The notes: generated by a model not told the origin, from the sequence alone. A stretch of 64,000 nucleotides of DNA from Semisulcospira habei (GCA_036245525.1 BTPG01000004.1:156338046-156402045), one strand, 5' to 3'. Positions 19,927 to 31,128 are shown, counted from the stretch's first letter. Numbers and translations are program-made.

Positions 19927-20007
19927 GCCTACCCGGCACCGGCCTCCACGTGGCGTGGGTGGGTAGTCCACTCGGTCCCTGACTGAGTGGGCTAGCAGAC
20001 GGGTGCC
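19927..20007 (+). ncRNA. Candidate HDV-like ribozyme, LINE copy 2
   Basis: P1 GCCTACC (1-7) with GGTGGGT (32-38); P2 GGCACC/GGTGCC (9-14/76-81); P3 GCC/GGC with loop TCCACGT; P4 of nine pairs (42-50/56-64) including a G.U at 48/58. Copy 3 (34,692-34,772) is identical over this stretch. Confidence 0.6.
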
Positions 20008-20571
20008 ATCTTTGTCCAGGATTAGGACTTGATGTCAGCAGATATGTTGTTCAGTCTTTTTCACTGGTCCGGTTTTTAAGGAGCTGTGCTTACCCAGGTC
20101 TTACCATATTGGATTGGTCCTTAAAAATACGCGTGAGCTTTTGGTCTTTTGGATCCCAAGTGTTTGCCGTGCTTGGAGACCCGTGTCGGGGGAGAAGAGG
20201 ATCCTGGTGGCTGAAACACTCCACTTTGGCCTTGACTTCTGCCTAAACGGGAGGCTAGTCGTACCGGCCTAGTCAATCGGCTCTTGTCACGTCGAGCCCT
20301 ATCCCCCTGTTGACATGCGGGTTGTTATACGGAGCACTATGCTATAGCATCTGATGCTGATTAGGTGCTTTACGCCAGTATTCCCCTGTATTCAACAGTG
20401 TGATAGAAGGCGGTGGCTCAAACGGTTCAATCGGGCTTACCCCCTTGAGTATATCTTTCGGGCAGTCTCCATTGTGCGTCGGCTGGAGACCCGCCGACAA
20501 TTGCACTTTCCCTTGTTGGGCTCGGTGGCGGGCGGGGACCCCCGGGGGATGAATATCTATCATACTATAAT

Positions 20572-22014
20572 ATGGAAAATATCAAAAAACCAAAACTAGC
20601 ACCAAAGCGGCACATAGCCGCCGACATTGTCATTGAGAACGATAGTGACTCTGACTGTGAGGAAGCGACACCTCAGGCGTCGGCCGCCTGGCCTCGCTTT
20701 CTCATTATCCACAGCAAAGTTAAAGAGAAGCCTGTTTCAAAGCTGCACCCTTTCCTGGTAGGGGAGACCCTCAGGAGCCGTGTTGGCAGGTCTGAGGCCC
20801 AGCGCCTCAGGTCTGGTGACTTGTTGGTAGAGTGCCGTACCCGGGCACACTCCAATGGGCTACTGAGGCTCTCCTCCATCGGAGACACTCCAGTGGAGGT
20901 CACTCCCCACAAAACAATGAATTCCTCTAGAGGAGTGATTAAAGATCAAGCATTGGCCGAACTGTCTGAAGATGAACTTGTACGGAACCTTAAGTCACAG
21001 GGGGTGACCTACGTCAGGCGCTTCATTTCCAAACGAGGTGGTAGGGAGATCCGTCTCCCTACCATCATCCTGACGTTTGGCACCCCCACAGCTCCTACTA
21101 CCATCTGGGGAGGTTACTACTCCCTAAAAGTGAAAAAGTACGTCCCTCTCCCCCTTTGGTGCTTTAAGTGCCAAAAGTATGGCCATGGGCAGAAGACATG
21201 CCGCCAGGCAGAGGCTCTATGCGCCCGTTGCACTAAGCCCGGACACTCTGCTGAGTCCTGCACAGCCATCCCCCTGTGTGTGAATTGCCAGGGGGCGCAT
21301 ATGGCTTGGGACAAGAAGTGCCCTCGTTGGATCTCCGAGTGCAGGATTCAGCAGGTGCGTGTGGAGAAGGGGCTGTCCTTTGCGGACGCAAAAAAACTGG
21401 TTGACGGTCCTGGTGCAGCTGAGGCGGCACCAAACTCAAATAACAACTTTGTGTATACTTTCAGTGCTGCGGTGGCAGGCAAGCGCCCCACCAAAGACTT
21501 CTCTTGTCAAACCCCAACTTCTTGGTTGGGGGCGGAGCCTCGGATCCTCTCACCCCTGGAGAGTAACCCTCCTCCGGTGGTGACGAGGAGCCAGGGAACG
21601 CAGAGGGCAGACGCTACCGGTCCGGTGGCACCGCCTTCTGCTGCCCCTAAGCCTCAGCCCCCACCCAAACCTGCTAGTTTGTCAACACCAAAGGTTTCTG
21701 GCTCTGGTCAGCCTTCTAAGGCCACTAACTCTAGCGGCAGGACCGCTGCCCAGGACCAGAAGTCTAAGAAATCTATGGGACTGCCGTGCGCACGGGCCCA
21801 GAAGGGGAACACTGATGTCCCCCTTCAAAACAAATATGCTGCATTGGAGGAGCAGATGGAGGGAGTGGAAGTTGCCGATGCTGCGGCAGTTCCACCCCCT
21901 TCATCTCCTAAGAACCAGAGGAGGCCCGGGAGCCGGCCCCCCTCTGTTTCTCCGACTCCTTCCAAGGCAAAGGAAAAAGGGGGGAAAAACTCTGCACCCC
22001 CAGATAAGACATAA
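20572..22014 (+). CDS. LINE copy 2 ORF1, CCHC gag-like protein (480 aa)
   Basis: Same length and domain order as copy 1: acidic N-terminus, globular part, three CCHC-type knuckles at about residues 197-256, Pro/Ser-rich tail. Differs from copy 1 at roughly 20 residues, with all zinc ligands kept. The stop is 2 nt before the ORF2 start at 22,017. Confidence 0.85.
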   Translation: MENIKKPKLAPKRHIAADIVIENDSDSDCEEATPQASAAWPRFLIIHSKVKEKPVSKLHPFLVGETLRSRVGRSEAQRLRSGDLLVECRTRAHSNGLLRLSSIGDTPVEVTPHKTMNSSRGVIKDQALAELSEDELVRNLKSQGVTYVRRFISKRGGREIRLPTIILTFGTPTAPTTIWGGYYSLKVKKYVPLPLWCFKCQKYGHGQKTCRQAEALCARCTKPGHSAESCTAIPLCVNCQGAHMAWDKKCPRWISECRIQQVRVEKGLSFADAKKLVDGPGAAEAAPNSNNNFVYTFSAAVAGKRPTKDFSCQTPTSWLGAEPRILSPLESNPPPVVTRSQGTQRADATGPVAPPSAAPKPQPPPKPASLSTPKVSGSGQPSKATNSSGRTAAQDQKSKKSMGLPCARAQKGNTDVPLQNKYAALEEQMEGVEVADAAAVPPPSSPKNQRRPGSRPPSVSPTPSKAKEKGGKNSAPPDKT

Positions 22015-22016
22015 TC

Positions 22017-25000
22017 ATGGACTCTCTGCTTCAGTGGAATTGTCGTGGTTTTCAAGCTAACTTTGAGGAATTACGTCTTTTAGTCAAGTGCTATAACCCC
22101 TCAGTAATATCTCTTCAGGAGACTTACCTGAAGACTTCTGACCCTGTGTCCTTTAATGGTTTTAACGTTATACATAAAGGCTCTGATTCGGAGAGGCGCT
22201 CGGGTGGAGTGGCTCTTCTCATTAGTAGCCAAATTTTATGTATCCCCGTTAGCATCGACACCTATCTTCAGGCTGTCGCAGCTCGGGTTACCTTGAAGAA
22301 GACCATAACCATATGCAGTATTTACCTGCCACCATCCCTGCGGGTCTGTAGTAATGATTTTTTTAATTTAGTTGATCAACTGCCCCCCTCCCTTTATTCT
22401 CATGGGGGATTTTAACGGTCACGCTCACCTTTGGGGTAGTGACCACTATGATGGCAGAGGTCAGATGTTAGAAGATGTTTTTTCTCAACTTAACCTATGT
22501 GTCTTTAACGATGGTTCACCTACATACTCTAACCCAGGTTCAGGATCTAGTTCTGTTCTAGACCTCACTGTGTGTGATCCTTCTCTCATGCTGGACTTTG
22601 ACTGGAAGGTTCACGATGACCTGTGTGGTAGTGACCACTTCCCAGTAGTCCTGTCATCGGTCAGCTGTGGGGAGGATCCGCCGGTGGGGCGCTGGAATCT
22701 TAAGAAAGCTAACTGGCCTCTGTTCGCCTCCCTCTGTCAGTCTCGTATTGCAGAGGAGGTGGTCATGTCATCTGAAGAACCTATTTCTTCTTTTACTACT
22801 ATTTTGTTGGACGTAGCGGGTGAAACCATCCCTAAAACTTCCGCATCAGTCCCTCGAAAGCCGAGAGTACCATGGTTCAACGAAGAGTGCCGCAAGGCCC
22901 AAATAGCGCGCAAATCTGCTCAGCGACGTGCTTTCCGTAATCCGTCGCAAGTGAATATTTTAACCTTTAAAAGACAGAGGGCGAAAGCCCGTTACATTTT
23001 TAAACGTGAACGCTGTGCTTCCTGGAGACGCTTCATCTCATCTTTAACTTCTCGGACTCCGTCCCAGAAAGTATGGAACCCCACCCGGGTCTGCCCTGGG
23101 GGACTTGGGTGGGGTTAGGTATTTTTTAGTTCCCAGGGTCACCCTGGTCAGCCCCACAGGGTGGGTTTTTCTCTCTATTCTGGGGCATGTGTTTCTGTCA
23201 ACCCTTTGTCCATTCACCTGTATTTTCCTTTTTAAAACTCTCCCTACTGTCTGCACTGCCTGTAGCTCTTGATATTGGATGTGTGTTGCTAAATGGTCTT
23301 AGCTTTATTTAGGCCCCATGGCGACATACATTCAATGTTCTGTTTCTTTTTTTTCACAAGCAGTGCAGGCACATCCTGAGAAAGCCTTGTTGCTGTCAGG
23401 ACGTTAAGCAATGTACAATCAATCAATCAGAAAGTATGGAAGGCTGTTCGGAGAATTAGGGGCAGAGGTGGCTCGGCTTCTGTTGGCCATCTTAGAGATG
23501 GTGCCAGTTTGGTTACAGATAAAAAAGCTGTGGCCAATTTGCTTGCCTCCACCATTGCCCATAATTCTTCAACGGAGCATTATTCACCTTTCTTCCAGAG
23601 AGAGAAGGAGAAGCGAGAGTCTCGTATTTGTGATTTTAAGTCTGATAACTCAGAAGACTATAATGTCCCGTTTACATTATCAGAATTGCAGCAAGCTTTG
23701 CAGAAATGTAATGACTCTGCTGCTGGCCTAGATACCGTCCACTATCAATTCCTAACGCATCTGCCTGAGAGGTCACTCCTTGTACTTCTCAAGGCCTTTA
23801 ACCATATCTGGAGAACTGGTCATTTTCCGCCGTCTTGGTGCCAGGCTGTGGTTGTACCGATCCCCAAGCCGGGTAAGGATCCTTCCGACCCGGGCAACTA
23901 CCGGCCTATCGCTTTGACATCATGTTTATGTAAAACTATGGAGCGCCTGGTCAACGCCCGCCTGGTGTGAGTCACAGGGTCTCCTCACAGACCTCCAGTG
24001 CAGTTTCCGGCGCTTCCGTAGTACAACTGACCATTTAGTCCGCTTTGAATCATTTATTCGAGATTCTTTTGTCAACAAGCAGCATGTCTATGCAATTTTC
24101 TTCGATCTTGAGAAGGCGTATGACACTACCTGGAAGTATGGCATAATGTCTGACTTGTTGGACATGGGTTTTAAAGGCACCTGCCCGTTTTTATTCACAA
24201 TTTTTTGACTAACCGGTCGTTCCATGTCCGTGTGGGCTCCACCCTCTCCGACTCCTTTGAACAGGAGATGGGTGTCCCACAGGGCAGCATTCTATCTCCT
24301 GTTTTATTTAGTATTAAAATTAATAACATTGTAAAGGCCGTCAAGGATGATTCTGAATGCTCTTTGTTTGTTGACGACTTTGCTTTGTGCGCACGTGGTC
24401 GAGGACTTGCGTCCCTTGAGAGGCGCTTGCAGCTGTGCATTGATCGCATCCAGCGGTGGGTGTCTCTCAATGGATTCAAGTTCTCGCCCTCCAAGACTGT
24501 TTGTGTGCATTTTACTAACCAGACGAAATTTTTTCCAGAACCTAGCCTGAGCATTGCTGGAGTGCCAATTAAGGTGGCCGAGGAGGCAAAGTTTCTGGGG
24601 GTCATTTTTGACAAAAGACTTACCTTCCGCAACCATATTAATTACCTTAGAACCTCTTGTCAGAAGGCTCTCGACATTCTTCGTGTCGTCAGTCGTACTG
24701 ACTGGGGTGCGGACCGTACTGTCTTACTTCGTCTGTACCGGGCCCTTGTTCGGTCCAAACTGGATTACGGCTCTGTGGTGTATGGCTCAGCTTCCAAGTC
24801 TGTGCTACAGCGCCTGAACACAATTCACCATCAGGGTCTGCGGATATGTCTTGGGGCCTTCAGGACGTCTCCAGTTCCTAGTCTGTATGCCGAGGCAGGG
24901 GAGCCTTCTCTCAAGCTCCACCGCATCCGCCTCATGCTCAGCTACGTTCTGAAACTGAAGGCCCATCCAGACAATCCTGCCTATGATTGTGTTTTTAAAC

Positions 25001-26061
25001 CATCGTTTGCAGAGATTTACGATACCCATCCGGGAGCTGTCCGTCCACTTTCTTTCCGTGTCCGACCTCATCTGCAGGCAGCCGGATTGGACCTGGACAG
25101 AGTTTCGGAATCCCTGCAACACATCACTCCACCTTGGCTCTTACCAGTTCCTGACATCTTGCTGGACTTGACTGCCCACAAGAAATACTCTACTCCACCA
25201 GCCATATACCAACAGAGCCTCAATGAACTGCTTTCAATTTTTCCTGGCTATTGTCGCATCTATGCCGATGGGTCAAAGTCTGAGGATGGGAGAGTGGCTG
25301 CGGCCGCAGTGTCCTCTCGCCATCCTAGACGCCCATTTAAGCACCGCCTCCCAGACCACTCATCTGTATTTAGTGCGGAACTGCAGGCGGTTCTGCTGGC
25401 ACTCAGGCATGCTTATCGATCTAGAGAAAGGAACTTCCTGATTCTGTCTGACTCTCTTTCTGCCCTGCAGGCCCTTCAGGGCACGGGAAATGACCACCCA
25501 CTGCTGGTGCAGATCAGAGAGCTCCACGCGGACTTGATGAAGGAATATTATATCATTTTTATTTGGGTGCCAGGGCATGTGGGCATCGAAGGCAACAGGA
25601 TCGCAGATTCTGCTGCCAACGATGCCCGCAATGACCCTGTCCCTGACACACAGACTGTTTATAGTGATTTTAGACATGTGGCTAGTGCGTACATAGCCCG
25701 TGAGTGGCAGTCCGAGTGGGACAAAGAGGAAGCTAACAAGCTGCATGAAGCCCTTCCTAAGTTGTCCGACGGTCTACCTTATCGGTGCGGCAGCCGCCGT
25801 GAGGAGACTGTCCTGGCTCAGCTCCACATCGGCCACACGTATGTTACGCACTCTTATTTACTTAAACAGGAGGAGCGTCCATGGTGTTATGCCTGCGACG
25901 AGCAGTACTCTGTTCAACACTTTTTGTTGTCTTGTGCTGATCTAATCGACACAAGGTATAAACATTTCACGGCAGACTCCTTGAAGGTTTTGTTCCGGGA
26001 TGTGCCCCCGGACAAGATCTTCAGTTTTCTGAGAGAGTGCCATATTTTTAATAAGATTTGA
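22017..26061 (+). pseudogene. LINE copy 2 ORF2 (endonuclease-RT-RNase H), broken
   Basis: Endonuclease blocks LQWNCRGFQ, SLQETYLK, MGDFNGHAHLW and CGSDHFPVVLSS are all present. RT catalytic SLFVDDFALC (about 24,370) and RNase H YADGSKSEDG, SAELQAVLLAL, LSDSLSAL and GNRIADSA are kept. Lesions seen by comparison with copies 1 and 3: one extra C at about 22,385, the SINE-like insertion at 23,078-23,428, a 7-bp loss at about 23,969, and a 1-bp loss at about 24,177. The uninterrupted protein would be about 1,225 aa. The stretch 24,205-26,061 stays open. Confidence 0.85.
23078..23428 (+). mobile_element. SINE-like element in LINE copy 2
   Basis: 351 bp starting ACCCCACCCGGG and ending GGACGTTAAGCAATGTAC plus (AATC)n, flanked by AGAAAGTATGGA (23,066-23,077 and 23,429-23,440). 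The first 40 bp fold through ACCCCACCC/GGGTGGGGT. I see no convincing tRNA A and B boxes, so it may be a SINE with another head or a truncated non-autonomous LINE. The GCCTTGTTGCTGTC-GGACGTTAAG tail resembles mollusc SINEs. A second copy lies at 31,129-31,515. Confidence 0.75.
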
Positions 26062-26283
26062 GCGTTTATAGATTATGATGTTTCTATTATTTTGACCTTT
26101 TTGAGAGTCTTCCGACGTTTTCTTTAAAGACCTGTGCGACATTTTAGCCTGACATATTTTTTAAGGTATATTTACATCATGTCTTAAGACCTTTCTTTTA
26201 GTCTGGCTGACCAGATTTTTACCCTTCCCGCCGTGAGATGGCCTTAGTTGCCTGCTCGGCGTTAAACCCAAATAACTAACTAA

Positions 26284-27060
26284 TTCTCCTGCGTTGGACG
26301 GACACGTCGTGGCTCACTTCGGGAGTCCCCCTGATCACTCCGCCTCCTCGACTCTCCCTGTGTGACGAGGCAAGTCTTGCTAGTGCGGGAACCCTCCTGC
26401 TACTGCGGTTCCTTACGATGGCCGGCCCCTGGCCTCCGGAGTTCGCGGACAAGCTCATCAACGGGTTGGAGCTGCAAGCAATCTGGCAAGCCATCATCGC
26501 GTGGGAGCAACACTTTGTCACCAGGAACTGCTAGTCCTCTCTGACAACGCGGCAGTGGTGGCGTGCATTCAGAATCAGGGCAGGACGCGCTCCTCTGACC
26601 TGTGTTTGCTCCTCTACCGTCTGATGCGCTGGAGCGAGGACCGCTACATTCCCTCCGTGCTCGACACATCCCTTCTGACCGAATGTCATGGCCGACTCAC
26701 GCTCTCATTGCGGCCAGTTGCTACACACGGAATGGACCTTACGCCAGGACATGTTCGGATGATCTGCGCGCGTTAGGAGACGCCAATGGTCGACCTGTTC
26801 ACCACGAGGTGGAATCGCCAGCTTCTCCTTTGTCTCCCTGATCCCGGACCCTCTGGCCTGGGAAGTCGACGCCTTCTCTGTCCAGTGGGACGGACTCCTC
26901 GCTTACGCGTACCCACAGTTCTCCTCCAGCTTCGGGGGTGCCATGCAGTCGTCCTTCTGGTCGCCCCGTTCTCTTGGAACCGGTCCTGGACCACTGACCT
27001 TCTCAGCTTCGCCACGGTCTCCCCACTGCTGCTTCCCGCGCCCCGCTCAATGCTCAAGCA
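26284..27060 (+). pseudogene. DIRS C RNase H and post-RNase H region
   Basis: INGLELQAIWQAI (about 26,458) and LLVLSDNAAVVACIQNQG (about 26,530) match the E and D motifs of DIRS RNase H (B: INWLELKAVG, LVLSDNSMVVAYIQNQG). MVDLFTTRWNRQL (about 26,786) is the typical DIRS block after RNase H, and LLVAPFSWNRSWTTDLL (about 26,957) precedes the recombinase. Frameshifts separate the blocks. Confidence 0.7.
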
Positions 27061-27099
27061 ACCGCGACCTCGCTGTTCCTCTCGTGCCCGGAGCGCCTA

Positions 27100-28113
27100 C
27101 TCCTTCACGCTAGGAGGTTGTTTGGCAAGCCCTCGCCGCTAGAGTCTTCACGAGTGCAGCAGTGGATGCTATCGCTACCGCCTGCCAACCCTCGATGCGA
27201 CACGCCTACGAGGGAGATTGGCGAGTACTGTGCTCCTGGTGCGATGACCTTCGCCTCGCCCCCTCCGACCTCACTAGCCCCCAGCTCACAGACTTCTTCC
27301 TTGCCAACGCCTCCCGGCACCTCGGCCGCCCAGACCCCGGCGCCTCTAAAGACGTCGCCGACCTTATGACTCACTTCGGCCTGCAGCGTCCAGTGCCCCA
27401 TGCACTCATTCCTCGCTGGGACCTACCCTGGGTACTGGCTTAGCTGACTTCTGCCCGGTTCAAACCGCTGCCTTGGCCCGCTGTGCGGATGTGACTCGTA
27501 CGTCACGCTTCCTGTTGTCGCTTGCCATGGCGGCCCGAGTTAGCGAGCTACACGCGCGTTCAGCGCGCCCTGCCTGCCTACCATTTCGAGCGGATGGTTT
27601 TTCGTACAGCTCCTTACGGACCCTGCCTTCGTTGCCAGGACCAGGTCTCCTCGACCGCGCCACAGGTGTTCACCTTCTGCCACTGAGAGGGACGTACCTC
27701 CCCCAGGAGACCAGGCAACAAGATCCTGTGCGAGCCCTGCGCGTGTACCTACGCCGAACCGAAGCCGTCCGGAGCGGACGCTTCCGCCTCGTATGCCTTA
27801 AGCCCAGCAGAACGGATTACAGCCCAGACGATCTCTTCCTGGCTCGGTTGTACGGTCCACCTACCAGGACCTCTCCCGGCAGGGAGCAAAGAGGCTAAAG
27901 GTACGCGCACACGAGGTACGCGCCATGGTCACGGGCGTCGCGTTCGACCGGAACTGCGCTGTCTTCCACATCGTGGCTGCTGTGGGCTGGCGGGCAGAAT
28001 CTTCCTTCGCCCGCTTCTACCGCTGGGATCTGGCAGGCCAGCGAGATGACCTCACCCTGGTCGGGGACTTAACTGCAGCGCAACACTCCCTACCAGGGCC
28101 ACAGGCGCTGTAG
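27100..28113 (+). pseudogene. DIRS C tyrosine recombinase, frameshifted
   Basis: Pieces: MDAIATACQPSMRHAYEGDW to RWDLPWVLA (27,162-27,443, with about 18 residues missing compared with B and a premature stop); RTSRFLLSLAMAARVSEL (27,490-27,545), carrying the first catalytic Arg; RVYLRRTEAVRSGRFRL; KVRAHEVRAMVTGV (about 27,900), the HxxR pair; VGWRAESSFARFYRWDL (about 27,985) with the nucleophile Tyr. Motif residues survive although the frame is broken at least twice. Confidence 0.75.
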
Positions 28114-28210
28114 GTATACTCCTAACTAGGGTCGTCGGGAGTTTTCGGCAGGGAGGATGGCTCTATTAGCCCCTAAGGGGTACAGAGGCGCGGCACTCTC
28201 CTCCTCCTCG

Positions 28211-28313
28211 CAATTCTTCCATAAAGTCATGTCATCGGTAATGTTTTTGAAGAAACAAATTCATTTTTCTCTAAAAGGTATTTTTTCGAAAAATACTTAC
28301 CGATGACATGACT
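28211..28313 (+). other. DIRS C internal complementary region
   Basis: Palindrome-like: AAGTCATGTCATCGGTAATG at the left faces ACTTACCGATGACATGACT at the right. The left half is the reverse complement of the element's left terminus and the right half that of its right terminus. This is the DIRS hallmark used to align termini in the circular intermediate. Confidence 0.8.
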
Positions 28314-28575
28314 CGGACGACCCTCCCACCTGCCCCGCTTGCCGCTGGTGAGCTAAGTATCCTAACTGGTTAGTTACCTTGTGACTCGGAACCAGATGGG
28401 CAGTAACGGAAGACTACTCTCGGCCCCCCTCGGGGGTTCCCCGAGTGCCTCCCGGGTTTGTGTGGTAACACAACGGGTTCTTAGGCTAGAATTGGGTAAG
28501 TAGTAGACACTTCCATAAAGTCATGTCATTGGTAAGTATTTTTCAAAAAAAAAACTTTTAGAGAAAAATGAATTT
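28314..28575 (+). repeat. DIRS C right terminal inverted repeat
   Basis: Reverse complement of 10,780-11,010 with a few differences; contains the same GGCCCCCCTCGGGGG and GTTACCTTGTGACTCGG blocks. Ends in GAGAAAAATGAATTT, as predicted by the internal complementary region. Confidence 0.85.
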
Positions 28576-29045
28576 TGCATGCTACTAAATGGGCTCCGAC
28601 CAGCCCCATCTCAAAGTCTACTGTATTTTCAATACAGTAGACAAAAAATGCTACCGACAGCCAAATGGTGCTAGTGTATGCAGCTAAGGTGGTGCAGTAT
28701 GGTGACTGCCATCAAGAAGAAACCCGTTCTTGTCTTGAAAGTGTTGACATTTTCACCAATCCTCCAGGGTCTAGCTGGGTACGATAGGTCTTTGATGTCT
28801 GCAAGTACACTGTAGCCCTCCTCGCATGTTTTCAAGGTACTGGAACAGACCTTTCAATTGTGGGTGCCAGGCATCTCGCAATCACAACTGAAATTAAAGC
28901 ATATCCTATGACTTTAAATATAGAGGAGGACTACAAGACTGCTTACAGACATCAACGACCTACTGTGCCCATATTGGCCTCACCATGTGAAGTTGTGACT
29001 TTGCCTGAATTTTGTTGTTTATTTGTTGTTGTTTTTTTGTAACAG
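28576..29045 (+). other. Intron segment upstream of exon 29,046
   Basis: Contains the palindrome TCTACTGTATT-TTC-AATACAGTAGA (about 28,613), which corresponds to a diverged one at about 62,098. The last 40 bp are T-rich and end in a TTTTTTTGTAACAG acceptor. No other gene or repeat recognised. Confidence 0.5.
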
Positions 29046-29180
29046 TTCCTTGAAGAAGTTAAACTTGATGAACAAGTGGGAGAGGCAATATCTGCTGGAC
29101 CAGATTCCACCTCCAAGACATCAAAGAAAATGAAAAATTCAAAAGCCAAGCAAACCAAAGAGCCCAAGAAAAACACACAG
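29046..29180 (+). CDS. Probable ZFYVE19-like exon upstream of the terminal motif exon
   Basis: 135 bp open in one frame between a T-rich AACAG acceptor and a CAG|GTACAG donor. It reads FLEEVKLDEQVGEA at the start and KQTKEPKKNTQ at the end: a charged, lysine-rich linker. It ends in phase 0, and the next exon on this strand (62,340) starts in phase 0, so the two join in frame. The assignment to the same gene rests on phase, strand and order only; the sequence itself is not diagnostic. No further upstream exon was recognised in the window. Confidence 0.5.
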
Positions 29181-29470
29181 GTACAGGCACATCAAGCTAT
29201 TATCCAAATTTGTATGCACTGTTCATCTAAGATAATCTTTAAATATTAAGTTATGCTCTTTCTTCTTTATTTTCTTTTTTTAAAGGTTTTACTATTTTTA
29301 TATCTGGTATTTTGACAGATGGTTTCAGCCATTGCACGTGTTTCATGTTTGTAACAAATGTTGTTTGTGTTACTATGAAAGCATTAATTAACACATAAAT
29401 CCCAACGATGTAATTCTCAAATTTGAGTGTTTTCCTCTGAAGACTACAGTACCGCTAAGAAGATAGAATG
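29181..29470 (+). other. Intron, nothing recognised
   Basis: AT-rich, no ORF or repeat seen. Confidence 0.5.
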
Positions 29471-29557
29471 ACCATGATAGTTCAAGGGTGGTGCCAGAAC
29501 ACACTTGGCGCTTACAGGCACCAAGCTGTTCTGTCACCGCACTTAAAATATCATGGT
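29471..29557. mobile_element. Foldback MITE copy 1 (87 bp)
   Basis: The arms ACCATGATAGTTCAAGGGTG and (reverse complement of the other end) ACCATGATATTTTAAGTGCG pair over about 27 bp with a short loop. It is related to 58,654-58,737. Confidence 0.65.
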
Positions 29558-29608
29558 CGATTGATGTCTTATTTGTAGTGTCACGGCTGTTTGGCCCGTG
29601 CTAGAAGT

Positions 29609-30144
29609 GGCCACTTAGTTTGTTCCAGGCGAGCCAAGAAACTGGGTCACATCTGGTGCTCGCGCGCTGCCTCAGCGAGTCTCCCAGCTGTTAGTCTGGC
29701 TGATAAGCGGGCTTCCTGATAAGCGCAGTGCAGCAGGGAAAATGGCTACCTTTTGTTTTTCATGACTTTCTTATTTACCGTTCAAGTGTGTGATGCAAAA
29801 CGTTGTTTGCTTAAAAGCGGACATTCTGCCCAACACACTGACACCAAACACACTATAGTTGTGACAAACCAATAGCCAGCAGGATAAGGTGGAAATAAAG
29901 AGAAAACAACAGATTTCACTGTCTGTGTTGAGTTTTTTTTTTCACAAAATAGATGAAGTTCCAACATCAATAACACAAATACAATACAAACTACATCAAA
30001 ACGGACTTAAATGTGTTAGAAGTAACATGCCTAGAGTAAGTAAGTATGACTTACCAGATCAGAGATACCGTGAAAGTGGCCGGAGAGCGGAGGGTGATAA
30101 TGTTAGTGCCAGTACTCTCACAGGCACGTAGCAGTAGCACGGAT
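29609..30144 (+). repeat. Left copy of a ~535-bp inverted repeat pair
   Basis: Matches the reverse complement of 60,044-61,085 (after removing a LINE fragment there) from GGCCACTTAGTTTGTT to GCAGTAGCACGGATC, roughly 90% identical by eye. The pair may be long terminal inverted repeats of one DNA transposon or two insertions of one repeat. Confidence 0.65.
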
Positions 30145-30329
30145 CTGTCTATACAATGATTACACCGCTGGACTTGCTGAGTTACAATTTCAACACTGGA
30201 CACACAGTTCTTTGGCACTACTTTCAGTTTTATCCCAACACCCTACAGCAGGAGATGGATTGACCATGGTAATTCAAAGAAGTACCCAACGGAGAAAGAA
30301 ACACGCTTAGAAAAGACGGCCTCAATGCA

Positions 30330-31128
30330 CTTGCATACTTCCTCAACCAAAGAAGTCATAAACAACCTCCTACTCATACACTTTACGTCTGGCTGAATTG
30401 GTTCTCTCTCTTAACAGTTTCACCTTTGATGGCGTCACCTTCGCTCAGTGCAGTGGCATAGCGATGGGCACAGAAATGGGACCCAGCTATGCTTGCCTCT
30501 TCATGGGTTTCCTTGAGCAACAAATACTTCAGCAATACACCTGGCCTGTCCCTGAGATGTATAAACGCTACATCGACGACGGTTTAGGAGCTACACACAT
30601 GACCCAAGCTGCACTTTTAGACTTCATTCACTTCGTGCAGGACTTCCACCCATCCATCAAGTTCACATACACTATATCAGCTACTTCAGTCGACTTTCTG
30701 GACATGAACATCAGGATTGACTGCGGAATGTTGAAAACTTCAATACATTACAAACCTACCGACTCACATTCCTACCTCGACTACCGATCTTCTCACAACC
30801 CCAAAACTAAAAACAGCATCCCATATTCCCAGTTTCTTCGGCTAAAAAGAATATGTTCCGAAGAATCAGATTTTGATGTTCAATCCAAAGAAATGGCTGG
30901 ATTTTTCATCGACAGACATTACCCACATACTGTTCTTCAAGGATCTCTTCAAACGGTACAAAAACTTAGTCGCGCGAGTATACTGCAGACTAAACCTACC
31001 GCTGATAGTGACAGGCCTATCATAACCATGATCTACCATCCCCACACCAATCCTGTTCGTAAAATCCTTCTGTCTAACTGGGGTCTTTTGTCATCCAGTA
31101 AAGAGTCTGCTGCTATCTTTTCTGAACC
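30330..31128 (+). pseudogene. Penelope-like reverse transcriptase (C-terminal RT part)
   Basis: After a 1-bp frameshift at about 30,390 the frame is open: NSFTFDGVTFAQCSGIAMGT, MGPSYACLFMGFLEQQIL (RT motif B region), EMYKRYIDDGLG (catalytic YIDD), TSVDFLDMNI, IHYKPTDSHSYLDY and PYSQFLRLKRICS, all characteristic of Penelope RTs. It continues to IFSEP, where the SINE-like element interrupts it. Motif A and upstream fingers are absent, so the copy is truncated and inactive. Confidence 0.85.

Larger units (their letters stand above)
19927..26283 (+). mobile_element. I/Nimb-like LINE, copy 2, with SINE-like insertion
   Basis: Complete at both ends; target duplication TTCTCCTGCGTTGG (19,913-19,926 and 26,284-26,297). 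Intact ORF1, ORF2 broken at three places and by a 351-bp SINE-like insertion (23,078-23,428). The 3' stem-loop and (TAAC)n tail end at 26,283. Confidence 0.9.
10780..28575 (+). mobile_element. DIRS-type retroelement C, nested with two LINEs
   Basis: The left terminal repeat (10,780-11,010) is the reverse complement of the right terminal repeat (28,314-28,575). Inside, in order, are a leader with a minisatellite, a gag start (12,589), LINE copy 1, gag repeats, an RT with YLDD (19,508), LINE copy 2, RNase H (26,450-26,600), a tyrosine recombinase ending at 28,113, and the internal complementary region (28,211-28,313). Without the LINEs the element is about 6.2 kb, normal for DIRS. All ORFs are broken. 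Confidence 0.85.

Noticed and set aside
28860..29042. 60-codon ORF as an additional host exon
   Set aside because: No supporting splice sites or recognisable protein; the segment runs into the pyrimidine tract of the 29,046 acceptor.
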